A stretch of 64,000 bases of DNA, taken from Dehalobacter sp. DCA. GTDB taxonomy: Bacteria > Bacillota > Desulfitobacteriia > Desulfitobacteriales > Syntrophobotulaceae. Numbering within the stretch: position 1 is the stretch's first letter; every line of letters starts with the position of its first letter. The notes under the pieces were generated by a model. That model was not told where the DNA came from. It searched no databases and was given only the letters and a program-made list of their open reading frames with translations. Location of the stretch: assembly GCF_000305775.1 (NCBI RefSeq), contig NC_018866.1:1054001-1118000 (forward strand). Direction: 5' to 3'. Made by a program: the position numbers and the translations under genes. Positions 8,453 through 18,080 of this stretch are shown one piece after another.

Positions 8453-9481
8453 TCAAACATTTTCAGCTATTTTATAAATTAATTCTTCCGTTTTCTCCCA
8501 TCCCAGACAGGCGTCGGTAATGGATTTTCCATAGATATTCGTTCCGATCTCCTGCCTGCCTTCCACCAGATAGCTCTCAATCATCAGTCCTTTAATCATT
8601 TTATTCAACAGCGGGTCATACGTTCTGCTTGTCAGAACTTCCCGCGCGATCCGAGGCTGTTCATAGAAGCGTTTCATCGAATTGGCATGGTTGGTATCCA
8701 CAATGATTGTTGGATTAGCCAGCTGGAGCCTTTCATATTCGTAGGCGGCATAGATTAAATCCTCATAGTGATAATTCGGGATATTTCTCCCGGAGGAATC
8801 CACAGCCCCTCTTAGGATAGCATGTGCAAGCGGATTACCGGATGTCTCTATTTCCCAGCCGTTATAGATAAAATGATGCCCTTGCTGAGCGGCATAAATC
8901 GAATTCAGCATAACCGTTATGTCCCCGCTCGTCGGGTTTTTCATGCCGACCGGTGTACATACGCCGCTGACGGTTAAGCGGTGCTGCTGATTCTCCACAG
9001 AGCGGGCACCAACTGCAATGTAACCCAGCACATCGAGAAGATACGTGTAGTTCTCCGGATAAAGCATTTCATCAGCTGCCGGCATATGGAATTCCGACAG
9101 GGCTCGGATATGGAGCTTACGGATGGCTATAATCCCCTCGCATAAATCGGGTTCTTTGCTCGGGTCGGGCTGATGGACCATCCCCTTATAGCCTTCCCCC
9201 GTAGTACGGGGCTTGTTGGTATAGATCCGCGGGATTATCAATATCTTATCCTTGACTTTTTCCTGCATGACAGCGAGCTTTCCAATATATTCACATACCG
9301 AGTCCTCATTATCCGCCGAACAGGGTCCGATGATCAGAATAAAGCGGTTATCTTTGTTTTCTAGAATATGGCTAATCTGCTCGTCCCTGTCCCGTTTTAT
9401 TTTTTTTATATGTTCAGGTAAAGGTATCTGTTCAATAATCTCCTCGGCCGTTGGTATTTTTTTAATATATTTCATGTTCAT
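8453..9481 (-). CDS. aroF: 3-deoxy-7-phosphoheptulonate synthase (type I DAHP synthase)
   Basis: The enzyme condenses phosphoenolpyruvate and erythrose-4-phosphate in the first step of the shikimate pathway. The start at 9481 is chosen from AAAGGAG upstream, giving about 342 residues, normal for AroF/G/H enzymes. Visible signatures include LIIGPCSADNE, PRTTGEGYKG, GARSVENQQH and IIVDTNHANS. Feedback specificity (Tyr, Phe or Trp) cannot be read with confidence. Chorismate from this pathway also supplies the men operon in this window. Confidence 0.93.
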   Translation of the reverse strand: MNMKYIKKIPTAEEIIEQIPLPEHIKKIKRDRDEQISHILENKDNRFILIIGPCSADNEDSVCEYIGKLAVMQEKVKDKILIIPRIYTNKPRTTGEGYKGMVHQPDPSKEPDLCEGIIAIRKLHIRALSEFHMPAADEMLYPENYTYLLDVLGYIAVGARSVENQQHRLTVSGVCTPVGMKNPTSGDITVMLNSIYAAQQGHHFIYNGWEIETSGNPLAHAILRGAVDSSGRNIPNYHYEDLIYAAYEYERLQLANPTIIVDTNHANSMKRFYEQPRIAREVLTSRTYDPLLNKMIKGLMIESYLVEGRQEIGTNIYGKSITDACLGWEKTEELIYKIAENV

Positions 9482-9668
9482 AACTGCATTCTCCTTTTGT
9501 ATCACTCTTCACTAATAAAGGCCGGTAAAATGGATATGCCAAAATCGTGTGCTTCCATGCCATGATAATATTGACTATATTAGGAATTATAGTACATTCT
9601 GATCCTTTTTAACATCCATTAATTTGCATGGAAATCTTCAAGGCCCTTTTGAATATGCTGGAATGTCC

Positions 9669-10835
9669 CTAGTCCTTGAGATTAAAGGATTGCTTTAATG
9701 CCCATTCCGCTACAATCTTTGCCTGAACTTCTACTTCAATCTCCGCTTCCCGGAAGGCCTTCCGCCAGTCAGTCTCGACTTCTTTCCAGGCTGACGGCTC
9801 ATGACGGTGCAATTGCTGCATTAAACCCAAAAAATCCGAGTCATACAACCTGGCTTTTGAAATGCTCTTTAACGCCACCTCTTTGATGCTTTCTGCAGCG
9901 GCTGCTTCCATTTGCTTGACATTTTTCGTGGAGATTTGGATATTAGCGTTTTCAGGAATTGTCCCGGAAGTTTGGATTAATATATGAAAGACTGGTTTTC
10001 CATCAACCATTTTTGCTTTGACTTTATGCTTGGAGGCCCCCATTTGGTAACTGATCATCTGGGAGCCATATTCAAACTTAAACGTCATTAGGCTGTCTTT
10101 AGAATCATGCGTCAGAAGCAAGTATCCTGTAGACTCCTCCCTGTCCAACCAGCCAACAAGTTTGTCGCTTCGAAATACACCCAAGCCTTCAATCATAATA
10201 CTATCGCTTTTTACATCATTCCATTTAATCTGCGGCAGCACCGGATCTCGGTCTGGGCTAAGAAGCCATTGACAAAATTCCAGAAAGGTAACCCCTCTTG
10301 AAACTCCCGTGCGAAGCGCAATCTCCTGCTGTTTTTTTATCTGCTTAAAAAGATTCGAAACAAGTGCCGGCTTGGCCTGAAGAAAAGGCCCAGCATTTCC
10401 TTTGGTCACAAATAAAAATTGATTGGGTCTACCTTCAGGAAAACGCAGAAAGTTTTCCACCACCTTGGCCGTCACTGTCTTAGCCAAATTTTCCCCAAAA
10501 ATGGTAAATATTACATGGCTACTGGTCTGCAAACGCGGAAGCTGTTTATTTATAGCCGCTATGCTTTCCATAAGTGTTTCAGCTTCCCCTTTATACACCA
10601 GATCCGTAGATTTGCTGGAAGACGCACCACCGTCTGAATTACTGGAGCTTGGCGGACTAATGATTACCCATTGACCCTCATACTTTTCCTGACCTTTTTC
10701 AGACAAGTAATCGATCGCCCCGCCAGTCATCATAGCCAAATCCTCAACCTCATTTCTACTCCAACAGCCTGTAAGGAAAAGCAAACTCAGCATCAAAAGA
10801 ATCATCCGGGCATATCTTTTTGCTTTTGATGTCAC
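9669..10835 (-). CDS. Ger(x)C-family spore germination lipoprotein (GerAC type)
   Basis: The C subunit of a germinant receptor, 388 residues. The N-terminus has a lipoprotein signal ending LLFLTGC, with lipidated C24, followed by WSRNEVEDLAMMTG, typical of this family. It is anchored to the spore inner membrane. Its start overlaps the end of the B-subunit gene by four bases (ATGA), indicating translational coupling. It is the last gene of a gerA-type operon. Confidence 0.93.
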   Translation of the reverse strand: MTSKAKRYARMILLMLSLLFLTGCWSRNEVEDLAMMTGGAIDYLSEKGQEKYEGQWVIISPPSSSNSDGGASSSKSTDLVYKGEAETLMESIAAINKQLPRLQTSSHVIFTIFGENLAKTVTAKVVENFLRFPEGRPNQFLFVTKGNAGPFLQAKPALVSNLFKQIKKQQEIALRTGVSRGVTFLEFCQWLLSPDRDPVLPQIKWNDVKSDSIMIEGLGVFRSDKLVGWLDREESTGYLLLTHDSKDSLMTFKFEYGSQMISYQMGASKHKVKAKMVDGKPVFHILIQTSGTIPENANIQISTKNVKQMEAAAAESIKEVALKSISKARLYDSDFLGLMQQLHRHEPSAWKEVETDWRKAFREAEIEVEVQAKIVAEWALKQSFNLKD

Positions 10836-11914
10836 TGCATACAGCCCCCTTTTTTCTTTCTGATTAATGTAATAGCAAGCAACAGTAACGGCAGTACAAC
10901 TTCAAATAACAAAGATATGGACGGCCAGCATTTTGTCAGGAATTCCAGTAGCGCCATGGTGTTTGGTACAAGAAACGTTGCCCCTGAGAATACGATGATC
11001 ATCACTGAAGCGGCAATAATTTTCGGATGCTTTCTACCGACTGACTGTCTGGCTGCAAGAATCGTTACATAAAAAAGCAGAGAGGATTTGACCATGATCC
11101 CGGTCAGCCATAACGGCAATACCAATAATTCTATACGTTGAATGTAATTCCCGTATTCAATTGTTTTCACAGTAGACCATATCGGGAAAATCATTTGACC
11201 GGTCACATCTGCCCCTAAGACAGTAAGTACAACCAGCGATCCGAAAGTCAACAAAAGCATTGTGCTGATAACCGCGTAGGATGCCTTCTTCAGCACTTCC
11301 TGAGGTTTGTTTATCAGAGGGATTAACATCAGCAATACGGCAATTTCGCCATACCATTGAACCGGTATCCATATATTCTGCATCACCGGACTGATCCCGT
11401 CTTCCAAAATAGGAAGCAGACTGCTTGGATCTGCTTTCGGAATCGCCAAGATACAGGCCATTAGATAAGCAAATACAAATAGAGGCAGGATGAATTGGTT
11501 CATCCGCGCAATCACTTCAATCCCTTTTTGCGCAGAATACCAGCAAATAAGTACAAATACCAAATTGATAGGAATGCCCGGCGTTCCAAATAAAGCGGAT
11601 ACGGTTAAAAATTCCGAAGTTTCCCTAACGACGAGGATATTTAAGACAATAAAAAATAGGATATAGGAAACAGCCAGCGCCTTGCCTCCGATTTTTCCTA
11701 CAATGAGCGGCAGATATTCTGCTATTGTGAGTCCCGGGAATCGCTGTGCCAGCTTGGCCGAAATGAACAATACGCCAAAAGCAAATATCCCTGCTCCCAG
11801 GCTCGCGAACCAGGCATCTTGTTTGGCTGTCAGTGCGGTTAATCCCGGAATAAATAGGATCGCGGTTGAGGTCATCATAATAAACAGCAACATTGCTATT
11901 TGCGTTCCGGACAT
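10832..11914 (-). CDS. GerAB-type spore germination permease
   Basis: The B subunit (360 residues) of the germinant receptor, a member of the APC transporter superfamily with about ten hydrophobic helices. It binds the germinant in characterised receptors. The start IAMLLFIMMTSTAILFIPG and LPLIVGKIGGKALAVSYILFF are family-typical. It lies 11 bases after the A-subunit gene and overlaps the C-subunit gene. The germinant cannot be predicted from sequence. Confidence 0.92.
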   Translation of the reverse strand: MSGTQIAMLLFIMMTSTAILFIPGLTALTAKQDAWFASLGAGIFAFGVLFISAKLAQRFPGLTIAEYLPLIVGKIGGKALAVSYILFFIVLNILVVRETSEFLTVSALFGTPGIPINLVFVLICWYSAQKGIEVIARMNQFILPLFVFAYLMACILAIPKADPSSLLPILEDGISPVMQNIWIPVQWYGEIAVLLMLIPLINKPQEVLKKASYAVISTMLLLTFGSLVVLTVLGADVTGQMIFPIWSTVKTIEYGNYIQRIELLVLPLWLTGIMVKSSLLFYVTILAARQSVGRKHPKIIAASVMIIVFSGATFLVPNTMALLEFLTKCWPSISLLFEVVLPLLLLAITLIRKKKGGCMQ

Positions 11915-11925
11915 CCGTTCCTTGC

Positions 11926-13605
11926 TTATTTGTTATCCCCCCTCTTTTTAGGTTTATGCTTTATGTGACCAACATTGCCCCGCAGAGATTTCTTGCCTCC
12001 GAAGAACCTGGGTCTCGTAGACATCGCCCACCAAGGGGCCCGGATTAAGGTATCTTTCAGATCACGCAGTGTCAGCGGAGCGATGGGTGACAGATAAGGT
12101 ACCCCGAAAGAACGCAGACTGCAAAGATGGGTAAGCAAAATCATCAGCCCAAAGATAATTCCCACAATTCCAAAAACACTGGCCATGATAATTAAGCCAA
12201 AACGAATGATCCGGATGCTTGTCCCGACATTGTAATCCGGGAATGTAAACGAAGCAACCGCTGTCAAACCGACAACCACCACTGAAGTCGGACTGACAAT
12301 CCCGGCATCGACTGCGGCCTGCCCGATCACCAAACCGCCTACTGTACTGATCGCCTGCCCAACTGTCCTAGGCAAACGTACCCCGGCTTCCCGTAGAAGC
12401 TCAAAAACAAGTTCCATCAAAAATATTTCCAAAGAAATTGGCAGAGGCAGATTTTCTCTTGCTCCGGCTACCGTATTCAAAAGAGATATTGGAATAAGCG
12501 ACTGATTGACTGAAAATACCGCAACTGTAACTGCCGGAACCAGTAGTGTAATATTGATGGCCATAAAACGGCCTAATCGCGCAAAAGAGGCAAACAAAGC
12601 GCTATAATAGTAATCTTCTGAGGCCTGTATCAAGGTCACAAAAGTGCATGGAATAATTAAAGCAGAAGGTGAATTGTCAACCATAATGGCAATTCTGCCT
12701 TCAAACAGCGAAGCGGCGGTCCTGTCCGGCCGTTCCGTATACTGTACAAGTGGGAACAGACTGATTGGTTCATCAGAGATAAATTCTTCAAGATAACTGC
12801 TGTCTAAAATATTATCGATCGTGATCCTCTCAATACGCGATTTGACTTCAGCTACAATCTTTTCGTTTGCTACCCCCTGAATATAGCAAATATTAACCTT
12901 CGTTTTGGATAACGTTCCGACCGTTATACTCTCAGCCTTCAGTAGGCTGGTCCGGATGCGGCGTCGGAGAAGGCTTATGTTTGTTCCCAGATTTTCCACG
13001 AAACCGTCCCTCGGTCCGTGAATGTTCGGTTCAGTCGTCGGCTCATTAATCTGTCTGATGTTATAGCCCTGGACAGAAGCTTTAATGCCAATCGGATACC
13101 CGTCTATAATCAGAACGAGATTGTCCTCCAGTACTGCGTCAGCTGCTTCGGAGATCAGAGACAACGTATCGGCTTTGTAATTGGTTAGCAGATGTTGAAG
13201 TATGATACCGGGCATATCACCGACATTTGTTTTGAGATTCGTGTCCGTATAAACGGCTGTGTTCGTATTAAGATCTGCTTTTGTGTGAAGATTTTCTGTC
13301 CTTGCAGAAACCTCCAGCATGATCGGCTTTAAAATTGCATCATTAATAATTTCGGGCTTACACAGGCTGTCTGAGTAGACAATAAACGCTTTGATTTTTT
13401 TGGTAGAGTGCAGCTGAAATTCTCTGAAAGAAATATCCGAACATTTTTCAAAAATCTGCTGCATGGCTTGCAGGTTATGCTCAATTACGCTTGACAGAGG
13501 CTTCCCGGCTTGGGACCGTTCATCAAGCAAAGGTTTTTCTTTTCCTATGTTCTTACTGCGTATTTTAGTGATAAGCTGGTCAAGCATCTCGGCATTACCA
13601 TCCAA
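11926..13605 (-). CDS. GerAA-type spore germination protein
   Basis: The A subunit (559 residues) of the germinant receptor. It has a cytosolic N-terminal domain, then GerA motifs such as YTERPDRTAASLFEGRIAI and MVDNSPSALIIPCTF, then about five membrane helices with PLPISLEIFLMELVFELLREAGVRLP. It ends in a basic tail. It leads the A-B-C operon. Translation may start at 13605 or at the internal ATG at 13587; neither has a strong ribosome binding site. A sigma-G-like promoter lies just upstream. Confidence 0.93.
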   Translation of the reverse strand: MDGNAEMLDQLITKIRSKNIGKEKPLLDERSQAGKPLSSVIEHNLQAMQQIFEKCSDISFREFQLHSTKKIKAFIVYSDSLCKPEIINDAILKPIMLEVSARTENLHTKADLNTNTAVYTDTNLKTNVGDMPGIILQHLLTNYKADTLSLISEAADAVLEDNLVLIIDGYPIGIKASVQGYNIRQINEPTTEPNIHGPRDGFVENLGTNISLLRRRIRTSLLKAESITVGTLSKTKVNICYIQGVANEKIVAEVKSRIERITIDNILDSSYLEEFISDEPISLFPLVQYTERPDRTAASLFEGRIAIMVDNSPSALIIPCTFVTLIQASEDYYYSALFASFARLGRFMAINITLLVPAVTVAVFSVNQSLIPISLLNTVAGARENLPLPISLEIFLMELVFELLREAGVRLPRTVGQAISTVGGLVIGQAAVDAGIVSPTSVVVVGLTAVASFTFPDYNVGTSIRIIRFGLIIMASVFGIVGIIFGLMILLTHLCSLRSFGVPYLSPIAPLTLRDLKDTLIRAPWWAMSTRPRFFGGKKSLRGNVGHIKHKPKKRGDNK

Positions 13606-13613
13606 ATTTATTC

Positions 13614-13641
13614 TATCATGCTTATTTTGTGTATTAATTCA
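13614..13641 (-). promoter_or_regulatory. Possible sigma-G promoter of the gerA operon
   Basis: On the minus strand TGAATT (13636-13641) is followed after 15 bases by CATGATA (13614-13620). This resembles the forespore sigma-G pattern (TGAATA and CATnnTA), but the spacer is shorter than usual. It lies just upstream of the first ger gene, where a forespore promoter is expected. Confidence 0.35.
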
Positions 13642-13714
13642 GTTTTTACTCTAATCTGAAGAAAGATACCAGCAGACAATCACCGGAACAGATAAATCAA
13701 TAAAGCATAAGGAA

Positions 13715-13752
13715 CAAGGGCGTAACAGAACTTAAGTCCCGTTACGCCCTTG
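13715..13752 (-). terminator. Rho-independent terminator after the ahb operon
   Basis: CAAGGGCGTAAC (13715-13726) and GTTACGCCCTTG (13741-13752) pair perfectly over 12 bases around a 14-base loop. On the minus strand the stem is followed by TTCCTTATGC and more T-rich sequence. It sits 17 bases past the last ahb stop codon. Confidence 0.8.
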
Positions 13753-13768
13753 CCAAAAATGCGTTATT

Positions 13769-14761
13769 TTACTCTTCTTCCCTGAAATATTCCATGCTTG
13801 TCTTTTTCAATTCAGCATGACTGAATAGCATCTCATACTGTCGTATGTCTGTAACCTTAGAAATTCTCTCCATTGTTTTCCTGCACTCCGACGGCGAATG
13901 CCCATGAATCATGGTAAATAGATTATACGGCCAATCCGGAAGTTCAGGGCGTTGGTAGCAATGGCTTACTTCCTTAAAGGCGGCCATGATGTGACCGGTT
14001 TCTTCAACCTGCGCTTCTGGAACAACCCATACCCCCATCGCATTTGAAGTAAATCCAGCTTTCCGGTGATACAGGATGGCACCAAAACGTCGCAGCACCC
14101 CGTCATGCTTATAGTCCTGGATTCTTGCTCGGACACTTTCTTCTGACCATCCCAGTCTGGAAGCTGCCTCAGAGAAAGGACAAAGCGACAAAGTCAAATC
14201 ACCCTGCAAAATGCGGATTAAGGCCTTATCCCCCTCCCCTGCCTGAAAAGCAGGCTGCCCTTCCGGAGACGAATAGCCGGCATTCGCAATGGGCAGCTTA
14301 TTATTTGTACGCTTTTCCAGGTCAAACAGCACGCCAATCTTGAACAACCTGATAGCGGGAAGGCTGTAAACTTCAGGACTTCCCAAAATATTCTTTGCCT
14401 GTTCTAAAATCTGCATCAGCCCGGCCTGCGACCGGGAGATGACCGTAAACCACATATTGTAACGATGATCCCGCAAATAATTATGCGTAACTCCGGGGAT
14501 TTCCATTAAAAAATCCGCAAGAACGGATATTTTTTCTTCCGGAACCTTAGCCGCGCAAAGCGTGCTGAAATACCCAAGACGACGAGAATCAAAGACTCCG
14601 CCTATCCGCCGGATCATTCCTTTCTGCCGGAACTGGTTAACCCGCTGCCATGTTTCTTCTTCATTTAGCCCCAGCATTTCTCCCAAAACCTGATAAGGAC
14701 GTTCCTCAACCGGGAAGGCCGCCTGGATTCTGGTCAGCAAAATCCGGTCCTTTGTCTCCAT
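13769..14761 (-). CDS. ahbAB: Fused siroheme decarboxylase (AhbA-AhbB type)
   Basis: Siroheme decarboxylase removes the C12 and C18 acetate carboxyls to give 12,18-didecarboxysiroheme. It is normally made of two related AsnC/Lrp-like subunits of about 150-170 residues. Here a single 330-residue frame contains both: one unit at about 1-150 (helix-turn-helix LGLNEEETWQRVNQFRQKGMIRRIGG) and a second at about 180-330 (LGWSEESVRARIQDYKHDGVLRRFGA). A low-similarity linker joins them. The start directly follows the ahbD stop. The fusion is read directly from the frame; activity is inferred. Confidence 0.85.
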   Translation of the reverse strand: METKDRILLTRIQAAFPVEERPYQVLGEMLGLNEEETWQRVNQFRQKGMIRRIGGVFDSRRLGYFSTLCAAKVPEEKISVLADFLMEIPGVTHNYLRDHRYNMWFTVISRSQAGLMQILEQAKNILGSPEVYSLPAIRLFKIGVLFDLEKRTNNKLPIANAGYSSPEGQPAFQAGEGDKALIRILQGDLTLSLCPFSEAASRLGWSEESVRARIQDYKHDGVLRRFGAILYHRKAGFTSNAMGVWVVPEAQVEETGHIMAAFKEVSHCYQRPELPDWPYNLFTMIHGHSPSECRKTMERISKVTDIRQYEMLFSHAELKKTSMEYFREEE

Positions 14762-15763
14762 TTAGCAACTGACCCCCTTGCGTCCGTGGTATAAACACCA
14801 GGGCTCTTCAGCCATGTAGTCACCGTTTTCATAAAAAGCAGCACGAGCCCGGCAGCCTCCGCAAACTTTTTTATACCCGCAGCTGCCACACCCACCTTTA
14901 TACGCCAGCGTGCGCAGTTCTTGCAAAACCGGATTGCTGCGCCATATTTCATCAAAAGGTGTGTCCCGGACATCACCGAGAGGCAGATTCAAATATGCAC
15001 AGGGCTGTACCTGACCCTTCGGACTGATAATGCAATATGCTGTTCCAGCCAAACAGCCGCGGCTGAACCGGGTGTTTACCCCCATCTGTTTGGCAATTCG
15101 CATAAACTGCGGTGCACAGGTTGGTTTCAGTTCAATATCAACGGTTTGCTGCTTCTTCATGATCCTGGTCAGCACTTCTTCGTAAGCTTCCGCCCTTAAA
15201 GACTCTTCTTCTATAGACACTGCCCGGCCTGTCGGCACCAGAAAGAAAAAATGGTGCGCCACTGCTCCCTCCCGGACCGCAAAATCCGTAAGTGTTTCCA
15301 GTTCATGTGCATTCCAGTCCATCACTGTTGTATGCACCTGGAAAGGAAGCCCCACTGCCTTGCAATTGCGCATACCTTGCACAGCCTGGTTCCAGGCTCC
15401 GTCATAGCGACGGAAATCATCCTGCTTTTTTCGATCCATTGAATCAAGGGAAATTCCCATCCCCATGGCGCCGGCTTTTTTAAGCTTTGCGGCAAGATCT
15501 TCCGTCAACAAAGAACCATTGGTTCCGAAGACAGGCCGTAAACCAAGGTCTTTGGCATAGGCGACTAGTTCAACAATATCTGGGCGCATGAGTGGTTCAC
15601 CGCCGCTAAAAATCATTATCTTAAACCCTGCTTTGGCGATTTGTTCCAGCAGCGTCCTGGCCTCAGCCGTGTTGAGTTCCTCCTCGGCCCTGCATCCGGC
15701 ATCGCGGTAACAGTGATCACAATACATGTTGCAGGCATTTGTCGTATTCCAAGAGACAATCAT
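14762..15763 (-). CDS. ahbD: Radical SAM heme synthase AhbD (NirJ2-like)
   Basis: AhbD converts the two propionates of Fe-coproporphyrin III to vinyls, the last step of siroheme-dependent heme b synthesis. The 333-residue protein has the radical SAM cluster CNMYCDHCY near residue 12, GGEPLMRP, and a C-terminal set of cysteines (CGSCGYKKVCGGC) for an auxiliary Fe-S cluster. In Clostridial annotations such proteins are often called NirJ2. Its position between ahbC and the decarboxylase supports the heme role over heme d1 synthesis. Confidence 0.85.
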   Translation of the reverse strand: MIVSWNTTNACNMYCDHCYRDAGCRAEEELNTAEARTLLEQIAKAGFKIMIFSGGEPLMRPDIVELVAYAKDLGLRPVFGTNGSLLTEDLAAKLKKAGAMGMGISLDSMDRKKQDDFRRYDGAWNQAVQGMRNCKAVGLPFQVHTTVMDWNAHELETLTDFAVREGAVAHHFFFLVPTGRAVSIEEESLRAEAYEEVLTRIMKKQQTVDIELKPTCAPQFMRIAKQMGVNTRFSRGCLAGTAYCIISPKGQVQPCAYLNLPLGDVRDTPFDEIWRSNPVLQELRTLAYKGGCGSCGYKKVCGGCRARAAFYENGDYMAEEPWCLYHGRKGVSC

Positions 15764-15806
15764 ATCTTTCTTCCTTTCCTAGTACAGAGATTAACAAAGC
15801 TAAACC

Positions 15807-16997
15807 TCAACCATTAATCGTTTTTATTCCGATCTCTTTATCCGTTAAGTAACAGGCAGGATCAGATTCCCAAAAATCGCCTGTCACAGCCTCTGCCCTG
15901 GTGCGGAAATTGCCGTTGCAGAAATCTAAATACCGGCACTCGGCACATCGCCCTTTGAGAAGCGGTTTACGGTCTTTCAAACCTGCCAGCACTGGTTGGC
16001 TTAAGTCAGTCCAGATATCTCCGAACTTTCTCTCTCGGACATTGCCAAACGAGATATGCTGCGTAAACTGATCTGGATGTACATTCCCTGAAGGATCAAC
16101 CTCTCCAAACGCAATCCCAGAACGATTTCCGCCATTGCAGCCGATGAGTGTCTTTATTTTCTCCGCTCTGGCCGGATCTTCACATAAAGCCCGCAAATAG
16201 AGATAAACACCGTCGGCGTGATTATCAACTGTCAGGATTTCCTTGTGCAGTCCGCGTTTTTCAAAGTCCCTTGTTCTGCGGATAATGGTATCGAGCGCCT
16301 GTCTCGACTCTTCGGGAGTAATATCATCAGCGACCATTTGCTTGCCCCGTCCGGAGTATACCAAATGATAAAAACAAACACGGTCAATTTTTTCTGCTTC
16401 AATAAAATCAAAGATACGATCCAGTTCCTCATAATTATGACGGTTAATCGTAAAGCGCAGACCAACGCGCTGACCCGCCTCCACACAGTTCCGGATTCCT
16501 CCCATAGCAGCCGCAAAAGCTCCTTCTCTGCCCCTAAACTTGTCATTCACCGCTCTCAGACCGTCAAGAGATACCCCAACATAACCTACACCAATTTCTT
16601 TGATGTGCCGGGCAGCTTCCGGTGTTATCAACGTACCGTTCGTAGATAAAGTTGGTCTGATTCCTTTCTGAGCAGTATAGGCGGCAAGTTCAAAAAAATC
16701 GGGCCGCATCAAAGGCTCTCCGCCTGAAAAGAGCAGGACAGGAACGTGAAACTCCGCTAAATCATCAATAAACCTCCTCGCTTCTTCCGTTGTCAGTTCT
16801 CCGTTATATTTCTGCGAATCTGAGTCCATATAACAATGGACGCACTGCAAATTGCAGGTTCGCGTCGAATTCCAAACAACGACCGGTCCTGAACTACCTG
16901 TTGCTCCGTTTTTAGCCCCATGAGCATGCCTGCTATAACGCAGGGAATCCCCGAAATATTCCGCATCAAATAGCAGCCTCGTAACACTAATCATCAT
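15807..16997 (-). CDS. ahbC: Radical SAM 12,18-didecarboxysiroheme deacetylase AhbC (NirJ1-like)
   Basis: AhbC removes the two remaining acetate side chains to give Fe-coproporphyrin III. About 396 residues from the ATG pair at 16997 (GGGGG upstream). It begins MMISVTRLLFDAEYFGDSLRY, with the radical SAM motif CNLQCVHCY near 48, GGEPLMRP, and C-terminal cysteines CAECRYLDFC. It is about 60 residues longer than AhbD owing to the N-terminal extension typical of AhbC/NirJ1. It is the first gene of the ahb operon. Confidence 0.87.
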   Translation of the reverse strand: MMISVTRLLFDAEYFGDSLRYSRHAHGAKNGATGSSGPVVVWNSTRTCNLQCVHCYMDSDSQKYNGELTTEEARRFIDDLAEFHVPVLLFSGGEPLMRPDFFELAAYTAQKGIRPTLSTNGTLITPEAARHIKEIGVGYVGVSLDGLRAVNDKFRGREGAFAAAMGGIRNCVEAGQRVGLRFTINRHNYEELDRIFDFIEAEKIDRVCFYHLVYSGRGKQMVADDITPEESRQALDTIIRRTRDFEKRGLHKEILTVDNHADGVYLYLRALCEDPARAEKIKTLIGCNGGNRSGIAFGEVDPSGNVHPDQFTQHISFGNVRERKFGDIWTDLSQPVLAGLKDRKPLLKGRCAECRYLDFCNGNFRTRAEAVTGDFWESDPACYLTDKEIGIKTING

Positions 16998-17279
16998 TAT
17001 GCCCCCAATTATCTTCAATTAAATTTAACCTTTACGTATAAATGCTGCCTGAATCTTCCCAATTGGAAATCCCCTCATAGTCAATGTTTTGAAACAATGA
17101 GGATGCTTGGCTCTTCGTACAATTATACAGTATAAAATCAAAAATGAATAATGTAAGCCCTACATTAATATAATTCTAAGAATTAATGTCTATATTACCA
17201 GTAGGAACCTTTTTCAAATAAATAAAGGTCTGCAAAACAATTAACGCCGTGACAGGCAAAAAAAGGAGAAATATCTTTT

Positions 17280-17780
17280 ATGAAACAACAAAAGAAATCC
17301 CAGGCAAGAAAAAAGCTCCCCAGAAGTTCGATTTTCATGTATATCGCATCTGCTTTTATTGCTGTTATCGCTGTTGCACTTTTAGTCAATAATATTTTGT
17401 ATTTCAACAACACCATTTCGCAGTATATCACGCAAGGCTATCCATATGAAATGGTCGCCAAGGAATTGGTTCCCGGTCAACTGCTCCCTGGAATCTTCCA
17501 GCCGCTTAGCATCCTTGGCATTGCCGTAGTCCTGTATGGTGCAGGTCTCATCAATCAAAAAATCACCGGATACTTCCGTTCATGTTCCAACAGTGAAACC
17601 GTGGTCCATGCTGAACCCGCAGTGGTAAATACAAACACCGTTAATACCGCAGCTGAAGATATCGTATCTGAGGACCCGGCTGAATCCCCTGCTGCAGTGC
17701 CCGAGCAAATTGAATCTCAAACTGTAGAAGTGCAAGACGCTCAAGACAGCACTGACAACAAGGACAGCACGGATAAATAA
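17280..17780 (+). CDS. Small membrane protein of unknown function
   Basis: The 166-residue protein has AAAAGGAG upstream. It is basic at the N-terminus (KQQKKSQARKKLP), with a membrane helix at about 19-40 and a second at about 72-92 around IFQPLSILGIAVVLYGAGL. The last 65 residues are acidic and low-complexity, rich in E, D, V and A, ending in DSTDNKDSTDK. I do not recognise the family. It is a single-gene unit with its own terminator, divergent from the ahb operon. Confidence 0.65.
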   Translation: MKQQKKSQARKKLPRSSIFMYIASAFIAVIAVALLVNNILYFNNTISQYITQGYPYEMVAKELVPGQLLPGIFQPLSILGIAVVLYGAGLINQKITGYFRSCSNSETVVHAEPAVVNTNTVNTAAEDIVSEDPAESPAAVPEQIESQTVEVQDAQDSTDNKDSTDK

Positions 17781-18080
17781 AATCTCACACAAAAAAAGAA
17801 TCGTAATAAGACAAGTCTAAAGCCTATGGCGTTGTGCCATAGGCTTTAGGCGTATATTTTTCAGTAAAATACGTACCCTTCTGATCATCAGTATAACTAA
17901 GATCATCAAGACAATGGCCAGCACTGCAGTAAGAAAGAATTTCTGGGCCGGGGTTAAATAAAAAACTCCAGACTCCAGTTAGAAATAAATGCAGACTTTT
18001 TTGACCAAATTTCAGCGGTAGAAAATACCATTCTAAAATTTCAAAAATAAGTGCATTCTATATAAAAAAGGAGTACTTTA
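17781..18080. other. Gap between two small membrane protein genes
   Basis: Besides the terminator at 17817-17849, I see no gene here. The last 20 bases hold AAAAAAGGAG, the ribosome binding site of the next gene. The remainder is A+T-rich and probably contains that gene's promoter. Confidence 0.4.
17817..17849 (+). terminator. Terminator after the small membrane protein gene
   Basis: CTAAAGCCTATGGC (17817-17830) pairs perfectly with GCCATAGGCTTTAG (17836-17849) around the loop GTTGT. On the plus strand it is followed by GCGTATATTTTTC, an imperfect T tract. It lies 36 bases after the stop codon. Confidence 0.7.

Noticed and set aside
13769-16997. Heme d1 (nitrite reductase cofactor) operon, as NirJ/NirD-like names would suggest
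   Set aside because: No nitrite reductase, NirE or NirF gene is present, and the set ahbC-ahbD-ahbAB is complete for siroheme-dependent heme b.
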